Shown piece after piece: positions 17,928-28,513 of a DNA stretch of 64,000 nt. Origin of the DNA: Gordonia soli NBRC 108243 (lineage in GTDB: Bacteria; Actinomycetota; Actinomycetes; Mycobacteriales; Mycobacteriaceae). The stretch is taken from NCBI RefSeq assembly GCF_000334455.1, contig NZ_BANX01000035.1, positions 1 to 64,000 on the forward strand, written 5' to 3'. The notes below the pieces were generated by a model, which did not search any database, was not told the DNA's origin, and saw only the letters and a program-made list of their open reading frames with translations. Each line of letters opens with the position of its first letter. Position 1 is the stretch's first letter. Made by a program: the position numbers and the translations under genes.

Positions 17928-18878
17928 TTACTTCACGAGCTTCCGGAACCGAGCAAGCAATCGGTTGTTCTCGACGGCCTCGGAGACCTCCGGGGGCGTC
18001 GGCAGCGGCGCAGGTCCCCACTCGCCGATGGCGGCGAGCACCTCCGGGATGAGGAGGTCGGCCGCGAGGGCGTAGCCGGCCGCGGACGGGTGGTAGCGAT
18101 CCGGGGAGAACATGTTGTCCGGTTCGGCCAGGAACTCCTTGGCCAGCAGGTCGGCGAGTGGGACCGCCCGACCGCCCGCTCCCCGGACCGCGCTGCGCTG
18201 TGCGGCTGCGAGTTGCAGTCCCCATCGGCGCAGCACCGACCGCAACGGCTGAGGGATCGCGGTGATCACACCGAAGTCGGGACAGGTGCCGACGACCACC
18301 TTGGCGTCGATGGCGACGAGTCGTGCGACGGCGGCGCCCAGACGTCTGGCGGACGACGGGACACCGTTCTTCGCGGTGACGTCGTTGGCGCCGATCAGGA
18401 TGACGGCCACATCGGGCCGCTCGTGCGCGATGATCATCGCGTCGATCTGGGCGGCCAGCCCCTTGGACGTCGCGCCGACGATCGCCTTGTTGCTGTAGCG
18501 GATCGTCTTGCCGGTCTCCGCCGACACCCGACGGGCCACCAGGACGCCGGGTGTCTCGTCGGCGGTCTCCACTCCCAACCCTGCCGCGGTCGAGTCACCG
18601 AAGACAGTCAGGTGCAGGTCGATGAGGGCGTCGCGGGTCACCCGATGGGGACCGGTGCCGTCCGGCAGGTAGAGGCCGTCGCCGTCGGGAGCGTTGTCGG
18701 TGCGGTGCGGGATGACACTGCGTGCCGCGGCCGCCTGACTGCTCAAGTAGTTGTAGGCGGCCCAGGAGGCGCCGGCACTGGCAGCGGTCGCGGCGAGCGT
18801 CGCGCCGACGTCCCGGAGGATGCGCGAATCGCGCAGGGACCGCGGGTCCACCGGCAGATTCCGAGTCGATCCGGACAC
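17928..18878 (-). CDS. SGNH/GDSL hydrolase, Rv1075c-like
   Basis: The 316-residue protein carries the SGNH blocks: GDS in LTVFGDSTAAGLG (block I), a Gly-containing block II, GAND in ILIGANDVTA (block III) and DRYHPSAAGY with the catalytic Asp/His (block V). It is an esterase or lipase-like enzyme. A hydrophobic segment at about residues 26-48 suggests an N-terminal membrane anchor or export. The start is GTG 18878; TAAGCT lies 6 nt upstream with no ribosome site, suggesting a leaderless mRNA. It is divergent from cbs, as in M. tuberculosis. Confidence 0.85.
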   Translation of the reverse strand: MSGSTRNLPVDPRSLRDSRILRDVGATLAATAASAGASWAAYNYLSSQAAAARSVIPHRTDNAPDGDGLYLPDGTGPHRVTRDALIDLHLTVFGDSTAAGLGVETADETPGVLVARRVSAETGKTIRYSNKAIVGATSKGLAAQIDAMIIAHERPDVAVILIGANDVTAKNGVPSSARRLGAAVARLVAIDAKVVVGTCPDFGVITAIPQPLRSVLRRWGLQLAAAQRSAVRGAGGRAVPLADLLAKEFLAEPDNMFSPDRYHPSAAGYALAADLLIPEVLAAIGEWGPAPLPTPPEVSEAVENNRLLARFRKLVK

Positions 18879-18997
18879 GAGGCCAGCTTAGACCGAGCCT
18901 GCTGCGTCCCCGGTCAGGCCGACGGCGAGATCGATCACGCGTCACCGATTACGACGGTGGGTTCGAAGACCGCCGCCCGCTCTGGAACCATGGAGGC

Positions 18998-20395
<1,398 letters not shown>

Positions 20396-20470
20396 CCTCG
20401 CGGCCGAAGTCGCGAGCCAGATCAGCAACCCACCGACACACACATCAGACCGAGCAAGGGAGCACGCACC

Positions 20471-21643
20471 GTGAGTGAGCACCGCAGCGCCGCGGATTCG
20501 GCACGCTGGCAGGGATTCTCGACCCGTGCCATCCACGCCGGCTACGAGCCGGACCCGTCGACCGGTGCGGTCAACGTGCCGATCTACGCCAGCTCCACCT
20601 TCGCCCAGGACGGCGTCGGCGGTCTGCGCGGCGGGTTCGAGTACGCGCGGACCGGCAATCCGACACGGTCGGCGTTGGAGGCCAATCTCGCTGCGCTCGA
20701 ACAGGGTACGTATGGTCGGGCGTTCGCGTCCGGTATGGCGGCCACCGACGCGCTGCTGCGTGCGACGCTGCGACCCGGCGATCACCTGGTCATCCCGAAC
20801 GACGCCTACGGCGGCACATTCCGACTCATCGACAAGGTGTTCTCACAGTGGGGGATCACCTATTCGGTGGCCCCGGTCTCCGACGTCGACGCGGTACGCG
20901 CGGCCATCACCCCGGCCACCAAGCTGGTGTGGATCGAGACCCCGACCAACCCGCTGCTCAACGTCGGCGACATCGCGGCGCTCGCCGGTGTCGCGCACGA
21001 GGCAGGCACGAAGCTGGTGGTGGACAACACCTTCGCGTCGCCGTACCTGCAGGTGCCACTCACGCTGGGCGCCGACGTCGTGCTGCACTCGACCACCAAG
21101 TACCTCGGTGGACACTCCGACGTCGTCGGCGGTGCGCTGGTCACCGATGACGAAGAACTCGACAGTGCCGTCGCCTTCCTGCAGAACGGCGCCGGGGCGG
21201 TCCCGGGAGCCTTCGACGCGTTCCTCACACTCCGCGGCATCAAGACGCTCGGGGTGCGGATGGATCGGCACAGCGACAACGCCGAGCGGGTCGTGGAGTT
21301 CCTCGAGGCCCACCCCAAGATCGACGCAGTGCTCTACCCGGGCCTCTCCTCTCATCCGTCGCACGCGGTCGCCGAGAAGCAGATGAAGCGGTTCGGCGGC
21401 ATGGTGTCGGTGCTCGTCAAGGGCGGACTCGATGCCGCACAGGACTTCTGTGCCCGCACCGAGGTGTTCACGCTCGCCGAGTCGCTCGGCGGGATCGAGT
21501 CGTTGATCGAGCACCCGGGTGCCATGACGCACGCATCGACCGCGGGCTCGCTGCTCGAGGTGCCCGACAATCTGGTCCGACTGTCGGTCGGCATCGAGGA
21601 CGTCGCCGACCTGGTCGGCGACCTCGAGAACGCGCTGCGCTGA
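20471..21643 (+). CDS. metB: Cystathionine gamma-synthase
   Basis: This 390-residue PLP enzyme of the Cys/Met metabolism family makes cystathionine from an activated homoserine and cysteine, and may also act as a gamma-lyase. The PLP lysine is K210 in LHSTTKYLGGHSD; FEYARTGNPTRSALE and SGMAATDALLRA are family hallmarks. GTG 20471 has AAGGGAGC upstream. It follows cbs in the same direction, so the pair links homocysteine, cystathionine and cysteine pools. Synthase versus lyase cannot be decided by eye; synteny with Rv1079 supports metB. Confidence 0.92.
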   Translation: MSEHRSAADSARWQGFSTRAIHAGYEPDPSTGAVNVPIYASSTFAQDGVGGLRGGFEYARTGNPTRSALEANLAALEQGTYGRAFASGMAATDALLRATLRPGDHLVIPNDAYGGTFRLIDKVFSQWGITYSVAPVSDVDAVRAAITPATKLVWIETPTNPLLNVGDIAALAGVAHEAGTKLVVDNTFASPYLQVPLTLGADVVLHSTTKYLGGHSDVVGGALVTDDEELDSAVAFLQNGAGAVPGAFDAFLTLRGIKTLGVRMDRHSDNAERVVEFLEAHPKIDAVLYPGLSSHPSHAVAEKQMKRFGGMVSVLVKGGLDAAQDFCARTEVFTLAESLGGIESLIEHPGAMTHASTAGSLLEVPDNLVRLSVGIEDVADLVGDLENALR

Positions 21644-21671
21644 CGGTCGCGGATCGCATCGGCCTGGCATC

Positions 21672-22871
21672 GTGATCATCAGCTCCGCCGAGATTGACTC
21701 GGCCGTGGTAGCTCTGGCCCCGGTCATGCGTCGCACGCCGGTGGTCGCCTCTCGGGTGTTGTCGGAGCAGTTGAGTGCCGACGTCTGGCTCAAATGCGAG
21801 AACCTGCAGCGCACCGGCTCGTTCAAACCGCGGGGCGCCTACTTGCGGATCTCACGTCTCGACGATGAGCAACGGTCGCGTGGTGTGGTCGCGGCCAGCG
21901 CGGGCAACCATGCCCAGGGGGTCGCGTGGTCGGCGACCCAGCTCGGCATCGCATCGCGGGTCTACATGCCGGTCGGGGCGTCGATACCGAAGATCTCGGC
22001 GACCAGATCCTATGGCGCCGAGGTGATCTTGCAGGGCGAGACGGTCGATGAAGCGTTGACCGCCGCCCATGCCCATGCCGAGGAGAGCGGTGCCGTCCTC
22101 ATCCACCCCTTCGACCATCCCGACATCGTCGCCGGGCAGGCGACCGTCGGGACCGAGATCATCGAGCAGGTACCGGATGTCGATGCCATCGTGGTGCCAC
22201 TCGGTGGTGGCGGGCTGCTCGCGGGGATCGCTGCCGCAGCTGCCGTCCACCGCCCCGACACCCGTGTGATCGGTGTCCAGGCCGCCGGCGCCGCGGCGTG
22301 GCCGGGGTCCCTGCAGGCGGGTGAGCCGACCCCGGTCGGCACGATGGACACGATGGCCGACGGCATCGCCGTCGCCCGTCCCGGCGCCGTCCCGTTCGCG
22401 CATGTGTCCGAACTCGTCGACGACGTCGTCACGGTGAGCGAGGAGGCCATCAGCACCGCGTTGCTGTTGATGGTGGAGCGGGCGAAGCTGGTGGTGGAAC
22501 CGGCCGGGGCCGCCGCGGTGGCGGCGGTGATGTCCGGACAGGTGGACGTGTCGGGGCGGGTCTGCGTCGTGCTCTCCGGCGGCAACATCGACCCCTTGCT
22601 GCTCACCCACGTCACGACGCACGGACTGAGCGCCGCGGGTCGCTACCTGACGGTGACGGCGACCATCTCCGACAGTCCCGGCGGGCTGATGGAGTTCCTG
22701 GCACTCCTGCGGGATCTGGGCGCGAGCGTCGTCGACGTGACGCACTCGCGGGTCGCCGGATCGCTCCGACTCGGTGAGGTGCAGGTGACCGTCAGTGCCG
22801 AGACCCGCGGCCCCGACCATCAGTCGGAGGTACGGGAAGCGTTGGCGCAGGCGGGGTTCCTGCGCTCCTGA
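21672..22871 (+). CDS. ilvA: Threonine ammonia-lyase with ACT domain
   Basis: The 399-residue PLP enzyme deaminates threonine to 2-oxobutanoate. The PLP lysine is K52 in TGSFKPRGAY; ASAGNHAQGVAWSA and PLGGGGLLAG are the substrate and phosphate loops. The C-terminus (about 325-399, VTATISDSPGGLMEFLALL) is a single ACT regulatory domain, as in the shorter TdcB/IlvA type. GTG 21672 is 28 bp after metB, so co-transcription is likely. The product 2-oxobutanoate also comes from cystathionine cleavage, which suits this neighbourhood. The gene is not in this place in the M. tuberculosis block. Confidence 0.9.
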   Translation: MIISSAEIDSAVVALAPVMRRTPVVASRVLSEQLSADVWLKCENLQRTGSFKPRGAYLRISRLDDEQRSRGVVAASAGNHAQGVAWSATQLGIASRVYMPVGASIPKISATRSYGAEVILQGETVDEALTAAHAHAEESGAVLIHPFDHPDIVAGQATVGTEIIEQVPDVDAIVVPLGGGGLLAGIAAAAAVHRPDTRVIGVQAAGAAAWPGSLQAGEPTPVGTMDTMADGIAVARPGAVPFAHVSELVDDVVTVSEEAISTALLLMVERAKLVVEPAGAAAVAAVMSGQVDVSGRVCVVLSGGNIDPLLLTHVTTHGLSAAGRYLTVTATISDSPGGLMEFLALLRDLGASVVDVTHSRVAGSLRLGEVQVTVSAETRGPDHQSEVREALAQAGFLRS

Positions 22872-22898
22872 ACGAGGTGTCCGCGCCGGCTCCGATCG

Positions 22899-23417
22899 CT
22901 ACCGCGCGGGCTCGAGATGCGCGAAGTGCGCCAGTGTGTCGGCCTCGACCGTCTTGAAGACCGTCGACGCGGTCGGCCCCGAGAACGCGGTGACCGCCTT
23001 GGCCTTCGACGGCAGCTCGAGTGCGAACGTCCAGATCAACCGGGACCCGACATCGGCGGGCTGGATCTCGGTGTACTCGCCGAAGCGTTTGGTGCCGGGC
23101 ACGCTGGCATCGAGCACCCCGAAGGCGTTGCGGTATCGCTCGGCGTCGGCGTCCTCCTCCCACAGGAAGAAGTGTTCGTGCAGGGTCGTCAGCCCCTTTG
23201 CCAGTTTCGCCGTGCGGGTGGTGCCGACTCCGTAGGGCGCGGGGGAGGTGAACTCGATGGAGGTGATCGCCCGACACCAGTCGAGGGTGTTCTGGCGAGT
23301 CAGTTCCGCCCATGCCCGAGCGGGCGACACCGGGATGCGGGCGTCGATCCGATACGTGATCTGCGCGGTGTCGAAGAAGTCGATGTCGATCGTTTCCAGG
23401 GGATAGGTGCGGGCCAT
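22899..23417 (-). CDS. SRPBCC-family (polyketide cyclase/START-like) protein
   Basis: The 172-residue product has the SRPBCC layout: an early strand (ITYRIDARIPVSPARAWAEL), a central variable region and a long C-terminal helix. This fold binds hydrophobic ligands in many unrelated roles, so no substrate is given. The start ATG 23417 has TAGGGT 8 nt upstream and no clear ribosome site. It converges on ilvA with 27 bp between and no visible terminator. Confidence 0.75.
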   Translation of the reverse strand: MARTYPLETIDIDFFDTAQITYRIDARIPVSPARAWAELTRQNTLDWCRAITSIEFTSPAPYGVGTTRTAKLAKGLTTLHEHFFLWEEDADAERYRNAFGVLDASVPGTKRFGEYTEIQPADVGSRLIWTFALELPSKAKAVTAFSGPTASTVFKTVEADTLAHFAHLEPAR

Positions 23418-23543
23418 GGACGTCGACCCTAGCCATCGGGAGGCCGCGGGTCACGCGACCACGTGGTCGGATCGCGCACAGTTTCGCTCGCGATGAACAG
23501 AAGTCTCGACGGCACACCACACCTGCGCCGAAGATGGCATGCG

Positions 23544-24545
23544 ATGTCTTCGGCAGCCGAGGGCGAGTTCCGGTCGCCGGGCCATCCCCTGTTACTCCGT
23601 CTCCTGCGCGTGGTCGGGATCGCGGTCCTCACCCTGTTCCTCGCCAGCATCGTCGTCTTCGCGGTCCTGCGGTTCGTGCCCGGCGACCCGGCGACAGTTC
23701 TGGCCGGTGCCGACGCGGATGACGACACCATCGCCGCGATCCGTGCGCAACTCGGCCTCGACCGGCCTGTGCCCGCCCAGTACCTGCACTGGATCGGGGC
23801 GCTGGTGACCGGCGACCTCGGCCGCGCCTACGTGGTCGGGGGCGACATCGCCGGCCTCGTCGGGCATGCACTGGCGAACACGCTCGTGCTGGCCGTCGGC
23901 GCGCTGGTGGTGGCCCTGGTGATCACCGCGGTGCTGTCCCTCGCCGTGGTCCTGTTCCCACGACCGTGGCTCGTGGCGCTGGTCAACGGATTCCAGGCGT
24001 TGTCGATCGCGGTCCCGACCTTCGTGACCGGGGTGGTGCTGGTCTCGGTGTTCGCGGTGGCCGTCCGCCTGCTGCCTGCCGGTGGAACCCCGCCCCGCGG
24101 CTATCTGGACGACCTGTCGATCACGGCGCAGTACCTGATCCTGCCGTCGATCTGTCTCGGACTCCCGGTGGCGTCGGCACTCACCCGGTTCCTCACCGAG
24201 GCATTGCGCACCGAGTTGGCCGAGCCGTACGTGACGACGGCGCGCGCGGCCGGTGTGCCCGAACGCCGCATCGTCCTCAACGGTGCGCTCCGCAACGCGC
24301 TGCCACCGACCGTGACAGTTCTCGGACTCCAGATCGGCGGACTGTTGGGTTCGGCAGTGCTGGTCGAGGCGATCTTCGCGTGGCCGGGGCTCGGGCAACT
24401 GCTGGTGCAGGCCATCAACGCGCGCGACTATCCGCTGGTGCAGGTCCTGTTGCTGTTGTCGGTCGCGGTGTTCATCGTGACCGCGACACTCACCGAACTC
24501 GCGCAGACCCTGCTCGATCCCGCGGCCCGGGCGGGTGTGTCGTGA
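23544..24545 (+). CDS. Oligopeptide/dipeptide ABC permease (DppB type)
   Basis: The 333-residue inner-membrane permease has six hydrophobic helices and the DppB-family N-terminus FLASIVVFAVLRFVPGDPA. The EAA-like coupling loop is EPYVTTARAAGVPERRIVLN. It pairs with the next gene's product to form the channel of a peptide-type importer. ATG 23544 is preferred; the frame runs back to 23463. Its stop overlaps the next start (GTGA). This is the first of four tightly coupled genes. Confidence 0.9.
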   Translation: MSSAAEGEFRSPGHPLLLRLLRVVGIAVLTLFLASIVVFAVLRFVPGDPATVLAGADADDDTIAAIRAQLGLDRPVPAQYLHWIGALVTGDLGRAYVVGGDIAGLVGHALANTLVLAVGALVVALVITAVLSLAVVLFPRPWLVALVNGFQALSIAVPTFVTGVVLVSVFAVAVRLLPAGGTPPRGYLDDLSITAQYLILPSICLGLPVASALTRFLTEALRTELAEPYVTTARAAGVPERRIVLNGALRNALPPTVTVLGLQIGGLLGSAVLVEAIFAWPGLGQLLVQAINARDYPLVQVLLLLSVAVFIVTATLTELAQTLLDPAARAGVS

Positions 24546-25366
24546 CACCGGCGGTCGGCATCTCTGCCCGTATCCGACGTCCGGGGCAACTCGCGGTCGG
24601 CGGTGCCGTCGTCCTGGTGGTCGTCGCGCTCGGACTGCTCGCACCTCTGCTCGCCTCCCACGACCCGCTGGAACAGATCTCCGGTGCCAATCTGCTGCCG
24701 CCGGGCGCCGATCACCTACTGGGCACCGACGAACTCAACCGCGATGTGTTCAGCCGCGTGCTCTACGGCGTCCGGACCACGCTGCTGGTGCTGGTGACCG
24801 CGGTCCCCATCGGTGCGGCCGTCGGCATCGCGATCGGACTGCTCGCTGCGGTGAGCGGGATCGCCGACACCGTCTCGGCGCGCGTTTTCGACGTGGTGCT
24901 GGCCTTTCCCGCGGTCATCCTCGCGATCACCGTCGCGGCAATCCGTGGCCCGGGCACGGCAACGGTGATCATCGCGATCGCCATCACCGAGATCCCGATC
25001 TTCGGACGACTTGCGCGCAATGAGGCGACGAGGGTGATCGCGGCGCCCTATGTCGAGAGCGCGCGCCTGTCCGGTGCGTCTACGTGGTGGACGTTGCGCA
25101 CACATGTGTTGCCCAACGCGATCGAGCCGCTGGTCGTGCAGTTCGCACTGTCGTTGTCACTCGCCGTGTTCGTCGAGAGCGCGATGAGCTTCATCGGGGT
25201 CGGCGTCCGGCCGCCGGACCCCTCGCTGGGATCGATCCTCGCCGACGGTGTGTACGCGTGGGACGTCAACCCGGGACATCCGCTGGGGCCGCTGGTGATG
25301 ATCGCCCTGCTGTCGTTGGGGTTCCTGCTGATCGCGCAGGGGCTGGGACGGCGGCGACGTGACTGA
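24542..25366 (+). CDS. Oligopeptide/dipeptide ABC permease (DppC type)
   Basis: The 274-residue second permease has the DppC N-terminal pattern LLAPLLASHDPLEQISGANL and GTDELNRDVFSRVLYG, followed by the coupling loop APYVESARLSGASTWWTLR. GTG 24542 overlaps the preceding stop by four bases; a much longer upstream frame is a shadow of the first permease. The 3' end overlaps the ATPase start by eight bases, so stoichiometric translation is likely. Confidence 0.9.
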   Translation: MTPAVGISARIRRPGQLAVGGAVVLVVVALGLLAPLLASHDPLEQISGANLLPPGADHLLGTDELNRDVFSRVLYGVRTTLLVLVTAVPIGAAVGIAIGLLAAVSGIADTVSARVFDVVLAFPAVILAITVAAIRGPGTATVIIAIAITEIPIFGRLARNEATRVIAAPYVESARLSGASTWWTLRTHVLPNAIEPLVVQFALSLSLAVFVESAMSFIGVGVRPPDPSLGSILADGVYAWDVNPGHPLGPLVMIALLSLGFLLIAQGLGRRRRD

Positions 25367-26906
25367 CCGCGCGCGGGTACTCGACATCACCGACCTGGTC
25401 ATCCGCACCGGGGATCGGACACTGGTCGACGGCCTCTCGGTACATGTCGACGCGGGCGAGATCGTCGCGCTGGTGGGCGAATCGGGCTCCGGCAAATCGC
25501 TGACCGGGCGCGCCGCGCTCGGACTGGTCCCCGACACCCTGACGACGACCGGCTCCGTCGTGGTAGCCGACCGACAGATCGTCGGTGCGTCTGCGGCAGA
25601 GCTGCGCGGACTGCGGGGCACCGCGGTGTCGATGGTGTTCCAGGAGCCGCAGTCGGCCCTCAATCCGTCCCAGCGGGTGGGCCGCCAGATCCGTGAGGTC
25701 CTGCGGGCGCACCGGCGGGTCTCGCGTGCCGAGGCACGGGCCACCGCGATCGACCTGCTCGAGACCGTCGGCATCCCCGAGCCGAGGACCCGCGTCGACT
25801 GGTATCCACACCAACTGTCCGGCGGGCAGAAGCAACGGGTCGTCATCGCTCTCGCACTGGCCGGCGACCCGGGCCTGCTCATCGCCGACGAGCCGACCAC
25901 CGCGCTCGACGCGACGGTGTCGGCGGCCGTTCTCGACCTCTTCGAGCAACTCCGGACCGAACGTGATCTGGGCATCCTGCTGATCACCCACGACATGGGG
26001 GTGGTCGCCGAGCGTGCCGACCGGGTAGTGGTGGTGCGCAACGGCGAGTTCATCGAGGAGGCGACGGTCGCCGATCTCTTCGCCCATCCCACTCACGAGT
26101 ACACCCGCGAGTTGCTCGCGGCGGTCCCCACACCGTCCCCGTCATCGACCAACGTGCCCGGCGACGACACGCTCGTCTCCGTGCGTGACCTCACGGTCCG
26201 GTACCCCGCAGCGGCGGGGGCGCCCGCCTTCACGGCGCTGCGGTCGATCGATCTCGAGGTCGCGCGCGGGGAGGTCCTCGGAGTGGTCGGCGAATCCGGC
26301 TCGGGCAAGACCACATTCGGTCGTGCGCTAGTCGGTCTCGCGCCGGTGGTCTCCGGATCGGTCGACCGGCGGACAGACCGGTTGGCGATGGTCCATCAGG
26401 ATCCCTTCGCCTCCCTCGACCCGCGATGGACGGTGGCGCGCAGTGTCGCCGAGCCGTTGGTGGTCTCCGGGGAGGTCCGCGGCCGGGAAGCGAGGACCCG
26501 TGTACTCGAGTTGCTCGACGCCGTACGCCTGCCCGCCGAACTCGCCGACCGGCTGCCTCGTCATCTGTCCGGTGGACAGCGGCAGCGGGTGGCACTGGCG
26601 CGGGCGCTTGCTGCGCGGCCCGACCTCGTCGTCGCCGACGAACCGACCAGTGCTCTCGACGTGTCCGTGCAGGCCGACGTCCTGCAGCTGTTCACCGACC
26701 TCCAGCGTGAGCTGGGGTTCGCGGCGGTGTTCATCACCCACGATCTGGCCGTGGTCGGGCAGGTCGCCGACCGCATCGCCGTGTTCCGGGAGGGCCGGCT
26801 GGTCGAATGGGACACGGCGGCAACCGTGTTCGACACCCCACGCGCCGACTACACCCGCGAACTGCTGGCTGCGGTGCCGATCGCGATCCCCCGGGAGGCC
26901 CGATGA
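25359..26906 (+). CDS. Fused oligopeptide ABC ATPase (DppD-DppF type)
   Basis: This 515-residue protein fuses two ABC ATPases. The N-terminal half has Walker [12 protein letters not shown], signature LSGGQKQRV and Walker [13 protein letters not shown]. The C-terminal half has GESGSGKTTFG, LSGGQRQRVALARAL and LVVADEPTSALD. Both sites look intact, so it would power the two permeases without partners. Fusion of DppD and DppF is common in actinobacteria. GTG 25359 overlaps the permease end, and the last codons overlap the binding-protein start. Confidence 0.92.
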   Translation: MTDRARVLDITDLVIRTGDRTLVDGLSVHVDAGEIVALVGESGSGKSLTGRAALGLVPDTLTTTGSVVVADRQIVGASAAELRGLRGTAVSMVFQEPQSALNPSQRVGRQIREVLRAHRRVSRAEARATAIDLLETVGIPEPRTRVDWYPHQLSGGQKQRVVIALALAGDPGLLIADEPTTALDATVSAAVLDLFEQLRTERDLGILLITHDMGVVAERADRVVVVRNGEFIEEATVADLFAHPTHEYTRELLAAVPTPSPSSTNVPGDDTLVSVRDLTVRYPAAAGAPAFTALRSIDLEVARGEVLGVVGESGSGKTTFGRALVGLAPVVSGSVDRRTDRLAMVHQDPFASLDPRWTVARSVAEPLVVSGEVRGREARTRVLELLDAVRLPAELADRLPRHLSGGQRQRVALARALAARPDLVVADEPTSALDVSVQADVLQLFTDLQRELGFAAVFITHDLAVVGQVADRIAVFREGRLVEWDTAATVFDTPRADYTRELLAAVPIAIPREAR

Positions 26907-28474
26907 GCACCTCGTTGAATCGGCGGGCGTTTCTGCGGGCAGCCCTCGCGGCGGGTTCCGCGGGAGCGGTCGCCGTGCTCGCCGGATGCGAGTCGGCGGT
27001 GCGGCAGGCCGAGCAGGCCGGTACCGGATCGGGCGAGTCGGGCGGCCGCCTGGTCATCGGGTCGTCGACCGACGTCGACCCCAAGACCGTCTACTCGCAG
27101 TCGATCACGTCGATGACCATCGGTCTGCTTGTGTGGGACACGCTGATCCGGTACGACCACCGTACGTTGACACCGACACCGTCTGTGGCGACGTCGTGGG
27201 ACCTGACCCCCGACGGCTTGTCGATGCGGCTGGTCCTGCGCGACGACGTCCACTTCCATTCGGGGCGTCGGCTCACGTCGGAGGACGTCGCCTACGCGGT
27301 CCGGACCTACGCGGCCGCGGCGTCGGCGTCCCAGTTGCAGTCGACAGCTGCGGCGATCCGTGAGGTCGACACCTCCGATCCGGGAGTCGCCGTTCTCCAC
27401 TTCGCGCGTCCGATCGTGAACATCTTCGACCTGCTCGAGTTCATGTTGCTGACCGACAGTGAGAGCGGCGACGCCTTGACCGCGGGGGACTCGTTTGTCG
27501 GGACCGGGCCGTTCCGGGTGACCGGGCGTGAGGTCGGGTCGACGCTAAATCTCGCCCGCAACGATCGGTACTGGGCCGGTCCGGCGACCATCGACGCCGT
27601 CACCCTGCGGGTCGTACGCGATCCCGGTGCGCTGCTGACCTCCGTGCGTGCCCGACAGTCGGATCTCGTCCTCGACGCATCGCCGCAGTCCCTGCGGCCG
27701 TTCCGCGACGAGGCGCTCTACCGCGTGCAGTCGTTGGATGTCGACGATGTCGCCTACTACGTGGGCGTCAACGTCGCGGACGAGAGGTTGGGTGACAAGC
27801 GTGTGCGGCAGGCGATCTCGTACGCGGTCGACCGGCAGCGGATAGTCGATGAGGTGTTGGTCGGACGCGGGATCGCCAGCAGCGCACCGTGGGCACGCAC
27901 CTCACCGGCGTTCACCGAGGCTGCGCGCGTTGCCTACGACCACGATCCCGACCGGGCACGATCGTTGCTGGACGCTGCCGGATGGCGGTCGGGCGATCGG
28001 TTGCTGCTGTCGTACGGCTCGGGATCGGCGGCATCACGCAACATCGCGGCCATCGTGCAGAACGACCTCGCCGGGGTCGGCGTCACGGTCACGCTCGACC
28101 CACGTGAACAGGCCTCCTACAACCCGTTCCTGAAGTCCGGAGACCACCAGCTCTGGATCAGCCCGCACGGGTTCGGACAATCGAATCCCGCGACCCTGGC
28201 GACCGGGGCCGCCCCGTTCAAGCCCGCCGGCAACCTCTCGGGGTTCACCAGTGCTGACTACACGGCTGCCGTCGCCCGGTTCACCGAGATCGTCGATCCG
28301 ACGTCGCCGGCGGCCCGCGCGGTGTACCGGCGCTACACCGACATCCTGCTCGACGAGCAGTTCTTGATCGACCTGGCGATCACCTCGTGGACCAATGTGT
28401 CGCCGGCACGGGTGAGCGGTCTGCGATCGAATCTCTACAAGTACATCGACGTCCACGGCGTGACGGTGCGATGA
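26903..28474 (+). CDS. Peptide ABC transporter substrate-binding lipoprotein
   Basis: The 523-residue family 5 solute-binding protein has an export signal RRAFLRAALAAGS with a twin arginine, ending in lipobox VLAGC (C29), so it should be a lipid-anchored lipoprotein. The family core appears as PSVATSWDLTPDGLSMRL, then DVHFHSGRRLTSEDVAYAV and VRQAISYAVDRQRIV. It delivers peptides or similar ligands to the permeases encoded just upstream. ATG 26903 has GGGAGG upstream and overlaps the ATPase stop as ATGA. The ligand is unknown. Confidence 0.9.
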   Translation: MSTSLNRRAFLRAALAAGSAGAVAVLAGCESAVRQAEQAGTGSGESGGRLVIGSSTDVDPKTVYSQSITSMTIGLLVWDTLIRYDHRTLTPTPSVATSWDLTPDGLSMRLVLRDDVHFHSGRRLTSEDVAYAVRTYAAAASASQLQSTAAAIREVDTSDPGVAVLHFARPIVNIFDLLEFMLLTDSESGDALTAGDSFVGTGPFRVTGREVGSTLNLARNDRYWAGPATIDAVTLRVVRDPGALLTSVRARQSDLVLDASPQSLRPFRDEALYRVQSLDVDDVAYYVGVNVADERLGDKRVRQAISYAVDRQRIVDEVLVGRGIASSAPWARTSPAFTEAARVAYDHDPDRARSLLDAAGWRSGDRLLLSYGSGSAASRNIAAIVQNDLAGVGVTVTLDPREQASYNPFLKSGDHQLWISPHGFGQSNPATLATGAAPFKPAGNLSGFTSADYTAAVARFTEIVDPTSPAARAVYRRYTDILLDEQFLIDLAITSWTNVSPARVSGLRSNLYKYIDVHGVTVR

Positions 28475-28513
28475 CGGCGTACCCCTGCGCAACCTGGTGA
28501 CTACTCTGACGGG